Assembly (NCBI GenBank): GCA_963815185.1
Contig: CAWFGC010000011.1
Span: forward strand, 310,001 to 374,000
Direction of reading: 5' to 3'
From: SHZL01 sp963815185
Lineage (GTDB): Bacteria > Pseudomonadota > Gammaproteobacteria > Xanthomonadales > SZUA-36
Length of the DNA stretch: 64,000 nt
Shown one piece after another: positions 17,617 through 26,875 of the stretch (its first letter is position 1; every line of letters starts with the position of its first letter). The notes below the pieces were generated by a model. It was not told the DNA's origin. It did not search any database and saw only the letters and a list, made by a program, of their open reading frames with translations. The translations under genes and the position numbers were made by a program.

Positions 17617-18140
17617 TCAATCCGGTTCCCATCGCCGAGGTCGATGACATCCTGCGTCCCGGTGCGGACGACAACCCCTTGCTGGATCGGGGCATGGTCA
17701 CCACCTCGCTGGACGCGTTGATCAACTGGGCGCGAACGGGTTCGATGTGGCCGATGACCTTTGGTCTGGCCTGTTGTGCGGTCGAAATGATGCAGGCCGG
17801 CGCGGCGCGTTATGACCTGGACCGGTTCGGGGTGGTGTTCAGACCCAGTCCGCGGCAATCGGATGTGATGATTGTGGCCGGAACGCTGTGCAATAAAATG
17901 GCGCCAGCGCTGCGCAAGGTCTATGACCAGATGGCAGACCCCAAATGGGTGATCTCCATGGGCTCCTGCGCCAACGGGGGTGGCTATTACCATTACGCCT
18001 ATTCCGTTACGCGCGGCTGCGACCGCATCGTCCCGGTGGACATATACGTTCCCGGTTGTCCGCCGACAGCAGAAGCTCTGATTTATGGCATTCTGCAACT
18101 CCAGGCCAAAATCCGCCGTACCAATACCATTGCCCGTTAA
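17607..18140 (+). CDS. nuoB: NADH-quinone oxidoreductase subunit B
   Basis: NuoB carries the last iron-sulphur cluster (N2), which hands electrons to quinone. The 177-residue product has the tandem cysteines in FGLACCAVEMM, the third in MGSCANGGGYYHYAYSV and the fourth in YVPGCPPTAEAL, the full 4Fe-4S ligand set. The start overlaps the end of nuoA. Four bases separate the stop from the nuoC start. Intact. Confidence 0.97.
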   Translation: MGVINPVPIAEVDDILRPGADDNPLLDRGMVTTSLDALINWARTGSMWPMTFGLACCAVEMMQAGAARYDLDRFGVVFRPSPRQSDVMIVAGTLCNKMAPALRKVYDQMADPKWVISMGSCANGGGYYHYAYSVTRGCDRIVPVDIYVPGCPPTAEALIYGILQLQAKIRRTNTIAR

Positions 18141-18144
18141 ATTC

Positions 18145-18885
18145 ATGAACGACATCCCCAAAACAGTTACGGAGTTGTTCGCCGCGCGTTTCAAAAACCG
18201 CGTCACGGTCATCGGGGTGCAAAACGGTATCGTCACCATAGAAGTTGCGCTCGAAAACTGGCTGGAAGTCTGCCGCCAGTTGCGCGATGATGCGGACTTT
18301 GCCTATGAGCAGTTGACCGATCTTTGCGGCGTCGACCATCTCGGCTACGGTCAGTCCGAGTGGGAAACCGATGATGCGACAGCGGAAGGATTCAGCCGCG
18401 GCGTGGAGGGACTGGGACCAGGCCGGTTTGCCTGGGCGCAAAGGCCTGAAGCGGCGCGCGTCGAACGGCGCTTTGCCGTCGTCGCCCATCTGCTGTCATT
18501 TCGTCATAATCGCCGCCTTCGGCTGCGTTGCTTTGCGGCCGAAGAAGGCATGCCCATCGTGCCGTCTCTGGTCGATGTGTGGAGTTCCGCAGAATGGTAT
18601 GAGCGCGAAGCGTTCGACCTGTTCGGAATTGTTTTCGAAGGCCATCCCGATTTGCGCCGGATTCTCACCGACTACGGCTTCACGGGGCATCCGTTCCGTA
18701 AGGACTTTCCCCTGATCGGCAATGTCGCGGTGCGCTATGACACCGAAAAACAGCGCGTGATATACGAACCGGTCGAAATCGAACCCAGAGTGCTGGTGCC
18801 CAGAGTGTTGCGTGATGATTCACGCTACGACACCGATGAAATCGATCGCGCAGCAGAATCGGCTGCCGAAGGGCAGGTGGACTGA
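18145..18885 (+). CDS. nuoC: NADH-quinone oxidoreductase subunit C
   Basis: NuoC is the 30-kDa subunit of the peripheral arm. ATG 18145 gives 246 residues. The conserved end EWYEREAFDLFGIVFEGHPDLRRILTDYGFTGHPFRKDFPLIG is present. After CGVDHLGYG there is an inserted stretch of about 35 residues (SEWETDDATAEGFSRGVEG, then GRFAWAQRPEAARVERRF) that shorter NuoC proteins lack; as I recall, Xanthomonadales have it. This supports the taxonomic guess. NuoC and NuoD are separate genes here, unlike the fused form in E. coli. Confidence 0.95.
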   Translation: MNDIPKTVTELFAARFKNRVTVIGVQNGIVTIEVALENWLEVCRQLRDDADFAYEQLTDLCGVDHLGYGQSEWETDDATAEGFSRGVEGLGPGRFAWAQRPEAARVERRFAVVAHLLSFRHNRRLRLRCFAAEEGMPIVPSLVDVWSSAEWYEREAFDLFGIVFEGHPDLRRILTDYGFTGHPFRKDFPLIGNVAVRYDTEKQRVIYEPVEIEPRVLVPRVLRDDSRYDTDEIDRAAESAAEGQVD

Positions 18886-18887
18886 TC

Positions 18888-20143
18888 ATGGCCGAAATTC
18901 GCAACTACACGATGAACTTCGGTCCGCAGCATCCCGCTGCGCACGGTGTTCTGCGCCTGGTGCTGGAAATGGACGGCGAAACCGTGGTGCGGGCCGATCC
19001 GCACATCGGTCTGTTGCACCGGGCGACGGAAAAACTGGCCGAAAGCAAGCCTTTCAACCAGTCCATCGGCTACATGGACCGCCTCGACTACATGTCGATG
19101 ATGTGCAATGAACATGCCTATGTGCGGGCCATTGAACAATTGCTTGGCATCGAGCCTCCGCCGCGTGCGCAGTGGATTCGCACGATGTTCGACGAAATCA
19201 CACGATTTTCCAATCACCTTCTTTGGGTGGGTTCTGCGGGCACTGGATCTTGGCGCCATGACCGTTTTTCTTTATGCATTCCGCGAGCGCGAAATGGTCA
19301 TGGACATGTATGAAGCCGTGTCCGGTGCGCGCATGCACGCAAATTATTATCGCCCGGGCGGTGTTTACCGGGATCTGCCGGACAGCATGCCGGTCTACCG
19401 GGAGTCCCGCTGGAGCCAAGGGCAAAGCACTGAAGCGCAAGAACGAATGGCGTGATGGCTCACTGCTGGATTTCATCGAGGCATTCGCCAGGGACGTGCC
19501 TGACCGCATCGACGAATACGAAACCCTGCTGACGGACAACCGGATCTGGAAGCAACGCACGGTCGGCATCGGCGTGGTGGCGCCGGAGCGCGCACTGCAA
19601 ATGGGCTTTTCGGGAGCCATGTTGCGCGGCTCGGGCGTCGAATGGGATTTGCGCAAGAAGCAGCCTTATGCGATGTACGATCAGGTCGATTTCGATATTC
19701 CTGTCGGCGTCAACGGGGATTGTTATGACCGCTACCTGGTGCGCGTCGAGGAAATGCGCCAGAGCGCCCGCATCATCCTGCAATGCGTAGATTGGCTGCG
19801 GGCCAACCCGGGCATGGTGATGCTGAAGAACTTCAAGGTGGTACCGCCCACCCGTGAAGAAATGAAAGACGACATGGAAGCCCTGATTCATCATTTCAAA
19901 CTCTTCACCGAGGGTTATTGCGTGCCCGCGGGCGAGACCTATGCCGCGGTCGAGGCGCCCAAGGGCGAGTTTGGCTGTTACCTGGTGTCGGATGGCGCCA
20001 ACAAGCCTTTCAGAGTGCATTTGCGCGCACCGGGGTTTGTCCATCTTTCGGCTTTGAATGAAATGGCACAGGGTCATATGCTGGCAGACACCGTAGCCAT
20101 TATCAGCACGCTTGACCTGGTATTTGGCGAGGTAGACCGTTGA
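18888..20143 (+). CDS. nuoD: NADH-quinone oxidoreductase subunit D (two one-base frame breaks)
   Basis: NuoD is the 49-kDa subunit lining the quinone pocket with NuoB. The start MAEIRNYTMNFGPQHPAAHGVLRLVLEMDGE is classic, with the quinone-site His in HPAAHG. The frame slips twice: an extra A near 19242 (after LLWVGSAG) and an extra C near 19416 (before KGKALKRKNEWRDGS). Removing both joins three frames into 417 residues, the normal NuoD length, ending VAIISTLDLVFGEVDR. Two insertions 175 bases apart in an essential-type gene of an otherwise complete operon point to read errors. The stop overlaps the nuoE start by one base. Confidence 0.95.
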
Positions 20144-20655
20144 TGAAAGGCATCGAAAACAAGGCCAACGGGGCGGCCGTACTCAGCAGCGAAACGCTTC
20201 GGACCATCGATCATTGGGTGGCGAAGTTTCCGCCCGACAAGAAGCGCTCGGCATTGATTCAGGCGCTGATGGCGGCGCAGACGCAAAACGGTGGCTGGCT
20301 GACCCGCGAGTTGACCGAAGCGGTGGCTGCCTACCTCGAGCTTGCCCCGGTGTGGGCGCACGAAGTGGCATCGTTTTATTCGATGTTCGACCTCAAGCCC
20401 ATGGGCCGTCACAAGGTCAATGTCTGCACCAATATTTCGTGTTGGCTGAACGGCGCTGAGCAACTGGTCGCACACGCGGAACAAAAACTCGGAATCCGCA
20501 CAGGCGAGACGACAGCGGATGGGCGTATCAGCCTGGTTCGGGAAGAGGAGTGCCTGGCGGGCTGTTGCGGTGCGCCGATGATGGTGGTGGATGGCCACTA
20601 TCACGAAAACCTCGACGAAAAGAAACTGGACGCGATTCTCGACGGACTGGATTGA
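20143..20655 (+). CDS. nuoE: NADH-quinone oxidoreductase subunit E
   Basis: NuoE is the thioredoxin-like 2Fe-2S subunit (cluster N1a) next to NuoF. ATG 20143 lies in the TGATG overlap with nuoD and gives 170 residues; an adjacent TTG at 20140 is less likely. Helical N-terminal part precedes the ferredoxin fold with cysteines in VCTNISCWLNGA and EEECLAGCCGAPMM, the four 2Fe-2S ligands among them. VWAHEVASFYSMFDLKPMGRHKV is family-typical. Intact. Confidence 0.96.
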   Translation: MKGIENKANGAAVLSSETLRTIDHWVAKFPPDKKRSALIQALMAAQTQNGGWLTRELTEAVAAYLELAPVWAHEVASFYSMFDLKPMGRHKVNVCTNISCWLNGAEQLVAHAEQKLGIRTGETTADGRISLVREEECLAGCCGAPMMVVDGHYHENLDEKKLDAILDGLD

Positions 20656-20679
20656 GCGCGAGTAGCTGATAATAGTGCT

Positions 20680-21976
20680 ATGGCAGAACATAACGTCGTC
20701 TTCACCACCCTGCATGCGGACCAGCCGTGGTCGATGGAGACCTATCTGTCCATCGAAGGCTACCAGGCCTGGCGCAAGATTTTGCAGGAAAAGACGGCGC
20801 CGGAAGATATCATCGACGCGGTCAAGCAATCTTCGCTGCGCGGCCGCGGTGGCGCCGGTTTTCCGGCGGGGCTGAAATGGAGTTTCATGCCGCGCTCGGC
20901 CCCGGTGCAGAAATATATTCTGTGCAATTCCGATGAGTCCGAACCCGGCACCTGCAAGGACCGCGATATTCTGCGCTTCAATCCCCATGCCGTCATCGAA
21001 GGCATGGCCATTGCCGCTTATGCCATGGGCGCAACCGTGGGCTACAACTACCTGCGCGGCGAATTTCACCATGAACCCTTTGAACGCTTCGAGATGGCGC
21101 TCAAGGAAGCCTACGAAGCCGGCTTGCTGGGCAAGAACATCCTCGGATCAGGCGTCGATATGGATATCCATACGGTGCTGGGCGCAGGCGCTTATATTTG
21201 CGGCGAGGAAACGGCGCTGATGGAATCCCTCGAGGGCAAAAAGGGACAGCCCCGCTTCAAGCCGCCGTTTCCAGCAAATTTTGGCCTCTACGGCAAACCC
21301 AGCACCATCAACAATACCGAAACCCTGGCCTCGGTGCCGTCCATCATGCGCCATGGCGCCGATTGGTTCCTGCGCATCGGCAAGCCAAACAACGGCGGCC
21401 CCAAGGTGTTTTTCGGTCTGCGGGCATGTCAACAAGCCGGGAAATTTTGAAGTGCCTCTGGGGACGCCTTTCGCGGATTTGCTGGAAATGGCCGGAGGGG
21501 TGCGCAGCGGACGGACACTCAAAGCAGTCATTCCGGGCGGCTCATCCATGCCGGTGTTACCCGCCAGTATCATGATGGAATGCGCGATGGATTTTGACTC
21601 ACTGAGCAAAGCCGGCTCGGGGCTGGGTTCCGGCGCTGTCATCGTGATGGACGAAACGACCTGCATGGTCAAAGCCTGCACGCGCATTGCCCGGTTTTAT
21701 CACAAGGAATCCTGCGGTCAATGCACGCCCTGCCGCGAAGGCACCGGCTGGATGCATCGCATGCTGGAGCGCATCGTCGCCGGCAAAGGACGCGCCGGAG
21801 ACCTGGAACTGCTGCGTTCGGCCGCAGGCCAGATCGAAGGCCACACGATCTGCGCTTTTGGTGAAGCGGCTGCCTGGCCGGTGCAGGGCATGTTGCGCCA
21901 TTTCTGGCCCGAATTTGAATACTTCGTCACCCATGGCCGATCCATGGTTGAGGAACAGCAAGGGTTGGCGGCATGA
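20680..21976 (+). CDS. nuoF: NADH-quinone oxidoreductase subunit F (one-base frame break)
   Basis: NuoF binds NADH and FMN and takes up the electrons. The glycine-rich site SLRGRGGAGFPAGLKW and the FMN region CNSDESEPGTCKDRDI are in the first frame, along with GAGAYICGEETALMESLEGK. A run of five T at 21409-21413 should be four: with one removed the protein continues KVFSVCGHVNKPGNFEVPLG and reaches the 4Fe-4S (N3) cysteines in ESCGQCTPCREGT. The restored product is 431 residues, as usual. A homopolymer slip is the obvious cause. The stop overlaps the nuoG start. Confidence 0.96.
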
Positions 21977-24399
21977 GCGCGGAAATGAAAACCACAGCCG
22001 GAGAGCGGGTGGACCTGGTCAACATCGAAGTCGATGGGATCGCGCTGCAGGCGCCCAAGGGTTCGATGATCATCCAGGCAACCGACAAGGCCGGCATCAG
22101 CATTCCCAGGTTCTGTTATCACCGCAAACTCAGCATTGCAGCCAACTGCCGTATGTGCCTGGTCGATGTCGAGAAAGCGCCCAAACCGATGCCGGCCTGT
22201 GCCACGCCGGTGATGGAAGGGATGAAGATATTTACCCAATCGCGCCGCGCCATCGATGCCCAGCATGGCGTGATGGAATTCCTGCTGATCAATCATCCGC
22301 TGGATTGCCCGATCTGTGACCAGGGCGGCGAATGTGAATTGCAGGACCTGGCGATGGGCTATGGGCGTTCGGTTTCCCGTTTCACCGAGCGTAAACGCGT
22401 GGTCAAGGACAAGAACGTCGGCCCCTTGGTGCAGACCGATATGACCCGCTGCATTCATTGCACCCGCTGCGTGCGCTTTCTCGACGAAATCGCCGGCACC
22501 GCCGAAATGGGGGGCGGCGGCCGTGGCGACCGTCTTGAAATCGGAACCCTGGTCGAAAACAGTATCGATTCCGAATTGTCGGGCAATATCGTCGACCTGT
22601 GCCCGGTAGGCGCCTTGACAGACAAGCCGTTCCGCTTCTCCGCCCGGGCCTGGGAACTGGTGGCCAGACCCTCAGTAGGGGCACATGACGGTGTCGGTTC
22701 CCTGCTGTATCACCATGTCCGCGCAGGGCGTATTTTGCGCACGGTGCCGCGCGATAATGAAGCCACCAACGAAACCTGGTTATCTGACCGGGACCGTTAC
22801 AGCCATGCCGGACTGTATGCAGCAGACCGGGTCACGCAACCCTTGGTCAAGAAAGAGGGTCAGTGGCAGGCCGTTTCCTGGGATGAAGCGCTCAAAACCG
22901 CGCGGGACATCTTGCGCGCGGTAGCAGAACAGACACCGGAAGAACTGTGCATGCTGATGTCACCCGGAGCCGCAACCGAAGAGTATTTCCTGGCCCAACG
23001 CCTGGTGCGCGGGCTGGGCAGCAACCACATCGATCATCGGCTGCGTGAACAGGACTTTTCCGATGATGCATTGCGTCCGGTCTCGCCGGTGTTTACGGTC
23101 AGGATTGCGCAATTGGAACGGACGGATGCGGTTTTACTGATCGGGTGCAACCCGCGCCACGAAGCGCCCATTTTGGGTCATCGTCTGCGCCAGGCATGGC
23201 GCAAAGGCGCCACATTGATGAGCATCAACCCGCTGGACTGGGAGACTATCTTCTCCATGCGGCAGAACATCGTTGTCGCACCGCAATTCATGCTTGCAGA
23301 ACTGGCGGCGGTAGCCGCAGCCTTAAGCGCAATTCGTAAGCTGGAACTGCCCGCAGAACTCGCCGGTCTGGCAGGCCAGGTAAAACCCGAGGCCAGGCAT
23401 GAAGATATCGCGGCCATTTTGAATACGGCCGAACGCGGTCTGTTGATGCTGGGTCAATTTTCCATGAGCCACCACCATGCGGCCGCCTTGCGGCGTGTGG
23501 CAGGGTGGATTGCCGCAAACAGCGGTTGCGCGGTGAATCTGTTGCCCCACGGCGCCAACTCCGCTGGCGCCTGGCAGGCCGGCGCCGTGCCGCATCGCGG
23601 TCCGGCGGGCAGCCACAGAAGCGGCGGCATGAACAAGAGTGAAATGATTGGCAGCAGCGGAAAAACCTGGCTGTTGTGGGACCTCGAACCGGAGTTCGAT
23701 ATAGACAATCCGGCGGCGGCTACCGCCGCTTTGCAGACGGCAAAACACATCATTGCCGTGGCCTCCTTTGCCACCGGCAGCCTGAAAGAGCTGGCCGACG
23801 TGATCCTTCCATTGGCGCCGGTGGCGGAATCCGAAGGCAGCATGGTCAACCTCGATGGCGACACGCTCAGATTTTCACCCGCCGGAAAACCGTCCGGCGA
23901 AGCCCGGCCCGGCTGGAAAATCCTGCGGCGCCTGGGTGACGAACTGGGACTGGAAGGGTTTGGCTATATCGATTTGGCAGACCTTCATACCGAGATGCAG
24001 GCCACCCTGTGCGCAGCAGCGGGTACCGCCTCCGCTGAGCCCGGTTCCGTGGCCGTGAGCGGTGACGTGCAGACCGTTGGCTCGGACTCTGGTAAACCCT
24101 TATACCGTGTCGGAGAGGTGCCGATGTTTTCCGCCGATGCCTTATGCCGCCGCGCGCCCGCTTTGCAGGAAACAACGCACGCTGTCAGTGATTTTGTCGG
24201 TCTGCATTCGGCCGACGCCGCGCGCTTGGGGCTGAAGGCGGGTGACCAGGCGAGGGTTGGTCAGGGCCAGAACAGCACCTGCCTTGAAGTCAGGGTCAGT
24301 GAGCATGTCCCGGCCGGCGCCGCCTGGGTGCGCAGTGCAAGCTGCAGCGCGCGCGAACTGGGCGCGGCCACCGGTCCCATTACCGTGGAGGTGGCGTGA
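21973..24399 (+). CDS. nuoG: NADH-quinone oxidoreductase subunit G
   Basis: NuoG is the large iron-sulphur subunit of the peripheral arm. The N-terminal 2Fe-2S domain has cysteines in RFCYHRKLSIAANCRMC and MPACATPV. The His/Cys cluster region includes HPLDCPICDQGGECELQD, and CIHCTRCVRF with DLCPVGALTDKPF gives the next 4Fe-4S. A molybdopterin-oxidoreductase-like region follows (LLIGCNPRHEAPILGHRLR; LPLAPVAESEGSMVNLDG), which in complex I is structural. At 808 residues it is of normal length and unbroken, in contrast to nuoD and nuoF. Confidence 0.96.
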   Translation: MSAEMKTTAGERVDLVNIEVDGIALQAPKGSMIIQATDKAGISIPRFCYHRKLSIAANCRMCLVDVEKAPKPMPACATPVMEGMKIFTQSRRAIDAQHGVMEFLLINHPLDCPICDQGGECELQDLAMGYGRSVSRFTERKRVVKDKNVGPLVQTDMTRCIHCTRCVRFLDEIAGTAEMGGGGRGDRLEIGTLVENSIDSELSGNIVDLCPVGALTDKPFRFSARAWELVARPSVGAHDGVGSLLYHHVRAGRILRTVPRDNEATNETWLSDRDRYSHAGLYAADRVTQPLVKKEGQWQAVSWDEALKTARDILRAVAEQTPEELCMLMSPGAATEEYFLAQRLVRGLGSNHIDHRLREQDFSDDALRPVSPVFTVRIAQLERTDAVLLIGCNPRHEAPILGHRLRQAWRKGATLMSINPLDWETIFSMRQNIVVAPQFMLAELAAVAAALSAIRKLELPAELAGLAGQVKPEARHEDIAAILNTAERGLLMLGQFSMSHHHAAALRRVAGWIAANSGCAVNLLPHGANSAGAWQAGAVPHRGPAGSHRSGGMNKSEMIGSSGKTWLLWDLEPEFDIDNPAAATAALQTAKHIIAVASFATGSLKELADVILPLAPVAESEGSMVNLDGDTLRFSPAGKPSGEARPGWKILRRLGDELGLEGFGYIDLADLHTEMQATLCAAAGTASAEPGSVAVSGDVQTVGSDSGKPLYRVGEVPMFSADALCRRAPALQETTHAVSDFVGLHSADAARLGLKAGDQARVGQGQNSTCLEVRVSEHVPAGAAWVRSASCSARELGAATGPITVEVA

Positions 24400-25436
24400 T
24401 GAGCGGACCCTTGCTTGACCAATTGCTCGAACTGCTCATCATGGTGCTCAAGATCGTGGCCATCCTGGTGCCACTGATCCTGGCGGTTGCGTATTACACC
24501 TATTTCGAGCGCAAGGTGATCGGCTATATGCAGGTTCGCCTGGGTCCGAACACCATTGGCCCATACGGATTGTTCCAGCCGTTCGCCGACGTGTTCAAGC
24601 TGTTGCTGAAAGAAATCATTCTGCCGCAGAATGCGAATAAATTCCTTTTCCTGATGGCCCCCGTTGTGTCACTGGTTGCGGCCTTCACTGCCTGGGCCGT
24701 GGTTCCGTTCAATGACGTGTTGGTGCTGGCCGACATCGATGCGGGTCTGATCTATATCCTGGCCCTGTCCTCGCTCGGTATCTACGGGCCGATCGTCGCC
24801 GGCTGGGCCTCAAATTCGAAGTATGCGTTCCTCGGCGGGCTGCGCAGCGCGGCGCAAATGGTTTCCTATGAAATTGCAATGGGGTTTGCACTGATCGGCG
24901 TGCTGATCCTCGCGGGCACCCTCAACCTGAAGGAAATCGTGCTGGCCCAGCAGGGCGGCTTGCTCGACTGGTTCTGGCTGCCTTTGCTGCCGATGTTCGT
25001 GATTTATCTGATCTCCGGTGTGGCTGAAACCAACCGGGCGCCGTTCGACGTGGCCGAAGGGGAGTCGGAAATCGTCGCTGGATTCCATGTGGAATATTCG
25101 GGTGCTGCCTTTGCCATCTTCTTTCTGGCCGAATACGCCAACATGATATTGATTTCGGGCCTGTCGACGATCATGTTCGCCGGAGGCTGGCTGTCACCGT
25201 TTCAAGGCGTTCCGCTGCTGCAGGACACCCTGCTCGGCCAGGGAAGCATTTTCTGGTTTTTTGGCAAAATGCTGTTCTTCATGTTCCTGTTCCTGTGGTA
25301 CCGGGCCACATTTCCGCGTTATCGCTATGACCAGATCATGCGTTTGGGCTGGAAAGTTTTTGTACCCATCGCGCTCGTTTGGACGTTGGTTGCGGCGCTT
25401 CTCACCGTCTCCGGCCTGGTCGTCAGAGGGAGCTGA
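24399..25436 (+). CDS. nuoH: NADH-quinone oxidoreductase subunit H
   Basis: NuoH is the membrane subunit that joins the peripheral arm to the proton-pumping arm and forms part of the quinone channel. ATG 24399 overlaps the nuoG stop by one base and gives 345 residues with about eight membrane segments. Conserved loops include FERKVIGYMQVRLGPNTIGPYGLFQPFADVFKLLLKE and AETNRAPFDVAEGESEIVAGFHVEYSG, both part of the quinone-cavity region. Intact. Confidence 0.97.
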   Translation: MSGPLLDQLLELLIMVLKIVAILVPLILAVAYYTYFERKVIGYMQVRLGPNTIGPYGLFQPFADVFKLLLKEIILPQNANKFLFLMAPVVSLVAAFTAWAVVPFNDVLVLADIDAGLIYILALSSLGIYGPIVAGWASNSKYAFLGGLRSAAQMVSYEIAMGFALIGVLILAGTLNLKEIVLAQQGGLLDWFWLPLLPMFVIYLISGVAETNRAPFDVAEGESEIVAGFHVEYSGAAFAIFFLAEYANMILISGLSTIMFAGGWLSPFQGVPLLQDTLLGQGSIFWFFGKMLFFMFLFLWYRATFPRYRYDQIMRLGWKVFVPIALVWTLVAALLTVSGLVVRGS

Positions 25437-25438
25437 TC

Positions 25439-25927
25439 ATGAACCGGATTTCGCGCTACCTCAAAAGCCTGATGTTGCTGGAACTTGCCAGCGGCCTGGG
25501 TGTGACGCTGAAGTATTTCTTCAAGCCGAAGTTCACGCAGCGTTATCCGCACGAAAAAACGCCAAAGTCCAACCGGTTCCGGGGTTTGCATGCGCTCAGA
25601 CGCTATCCCAATGGTGAAGAGCGTTGCATTGCCTGCAAGTTGTGCGAGGCGGTTTGTCCGGCACTGGCCATCACCATTGAATCGACGCAACGGGACGACG
25701 GCACCCGGCGCACGACCCGTTACGACATCGACTTGTTCAAATGCATTTACTGCGGTTTTTGCGAGGAATCCTGCCCGGTGGATTCCATCGTCGAAACGGA
25801 CATCCTCGAATACCATTTCGAAAGCCGTGGTGAAAGCGTTGTGCACAAAGAGCAACTGCTGGCTATTGGTGATCGCTACGAAGAAAGCATTGCCGCCAAC
25901 CGCCGGCAGGATGCGGCTTACCGCTGA
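25439..25927 (+). CDS. nuoI: NADH-quinone oxidoreductase subunit I
   Basis: NuoI carries two 4Fe-4S clusters (N6a and N6b) on the path to NuoB. ATG 25439 is two bases after the nuoH stop and gives 162 residues. The two ferredoxin motifs are CIACKLCEAVCP and CIYCGFCEESCP, eight cysteines in all. FRGLHALRRYPNGEERCIACKLC is the usual lead-in. Intact. Confidence 0.97.
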   Translation: MNRISRYLKSLMLLELASGLGVTLKYFFKPKFTQRYPHEKTPKSNRFRGLHALRRYPNGEERCIACKLCEAVCPALAITIESTQRDDGTRRTTRYDIDLFKCIYCGFCEESCPVDSIVETDILEYHFESRGESVVHKEQLLAIGDRYEESIAANRRQDAAYR

Positions 25928-25950
25928 GCGGAGCAACGAGGCCCTGATAC

Positions 25951-26559
25951 ATGCCCATTACAGAAATCGTTTTTTACGCTTTTTCAGTACTGCTGACGGC
26001 AGCGGCCATGATGGTCATCACGGTGCGCAATCCGGTTTATGCGGCCTTATTTCTGGTGTTGGCGTTTTTCAGTTCTGCCGCGATCTGGATGCTGCTGGAA
26101 GCGGAGTTTCTGGCCATTATCCTGGTGCTGGTATACGTCGGAGCGGTGATGGTGCTGTTCCTGTTTGTCGTGATGATGCTGGATATCAATCTGACGCCGC
26201 TGAAAGAAGGTTTCATACGTTACCTTCCGGTCGGTATCGTCGTTGCGGCCCTGATGGCAACAGAACTGCTGGTCGTGATTTGGGCGCGTGGCCGCTTCGA
26301 TGCTTCCGGGTTTCCGCTGCCGGCGCCCCATCCGGACGGTTACAGCAATACCAAAGCGGTGGGTGAATGGCTGTTCACGCATTTCCTGCTGCCTTTCGAG
26401 GCTGCCGGTATTATTTTGCTGGTGGCCATTATCGCCGCCATTGCGCTCACGCTCAGAACGCGGGCGCAAGTGAAAACCCAAAACCCCGCAGGGCAGGCGA
26501 TGGTGCACAGTGAAGACCGCATCCGGATCGTCCGCATGCCCTCTGAACCACGGCCTTAA
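25951..26559 (+). CDS. nuoJ: NADH-quinone oxidoreductase subunit J
   Basis: NuoJ is a membrane subunit whose third helix undergoes a pi-bulge change during turnover. The 202-residue product has five hydrophobic segments and the conserved FLAIILVLVYVGAVMVLFLFVVMML with its Glu-free helix. A moderately long polar tail after residue 170 (RAQVKTQNPAGQAMVHSEDRIRIV) is common. It follows nuoI by 23 bases and precedes nuoK by nine. Intact. Confidence 0.95.
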   Translation: MPITEIVFYAFSVLLTAAAMMVITVRNPVYAALFLVLAFFSSAAIWMLLEAEFLAIILVLVYVGAVMVLFLFVVMMLDINLTPLKEGFIRYLPVGIVVAALMATELLVVIWARGRFDASGFPLPAPHPDGYSNTKAVGEWLFTHFLLPFEAAGIILLVAIIAAIALTLRTRAQVKTQNPAGQAMVHSEDRIRIVRMPSEPRP

Positions 26560-26568
26560 GGAACCCCT

Positions 26569-26874
26569 ATGCTGACATTGGCCCATTTTCTGACCCTCGG
26601 CGCCATTTTGTTTTGCCTCAGCGTCGCCGGCATATTTTTGAACCGCAAGAATGTGCTCATTCTGTTGATGTGTATTGAGTTGATGTTGTTGGCAGTGAAC
26701 ATGAATTTCATCGCATTCTCGCGCTTCCTGGGCAACATGGACGGCCAGGTGTTCGTGTTTTTCATCCTTACCGTTGCGGCTGCCGAAGCGGCCATCGGTC
26801 TGGCTATCCTGGTGGTGCTCTTCCGCAATCGCGGAACCATCAACGTAACCGAACTGGACGATCTGAAGGGCTGA
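26569..26874 (+). CDS. nuoK: NADH-quinone oxidoreductase subunit K
   Basis: NuoK is a 101-residue membrane subunit with three helices. Its two conserved membrane glutamates are seen in LLMCIELMLLAVNMNF and VAAAEAAIGLAILVVLFR; both take part in proton transfer in homologues. The C-terminal DDLKG is the family's usual end. One base separates the stop from nuoL. Intact. Confidence 0.96.
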   Translation: MLTLAHFLTLGAILFCLSVAGIFLNRKNVLILLMCIELMLLAVNMNFIAFSRFLGNMDGQVFVFFILTVAAAEAAIGLAILVVLFRNRGTINVTELDDLKG

Positions 26875-26875
26875 C

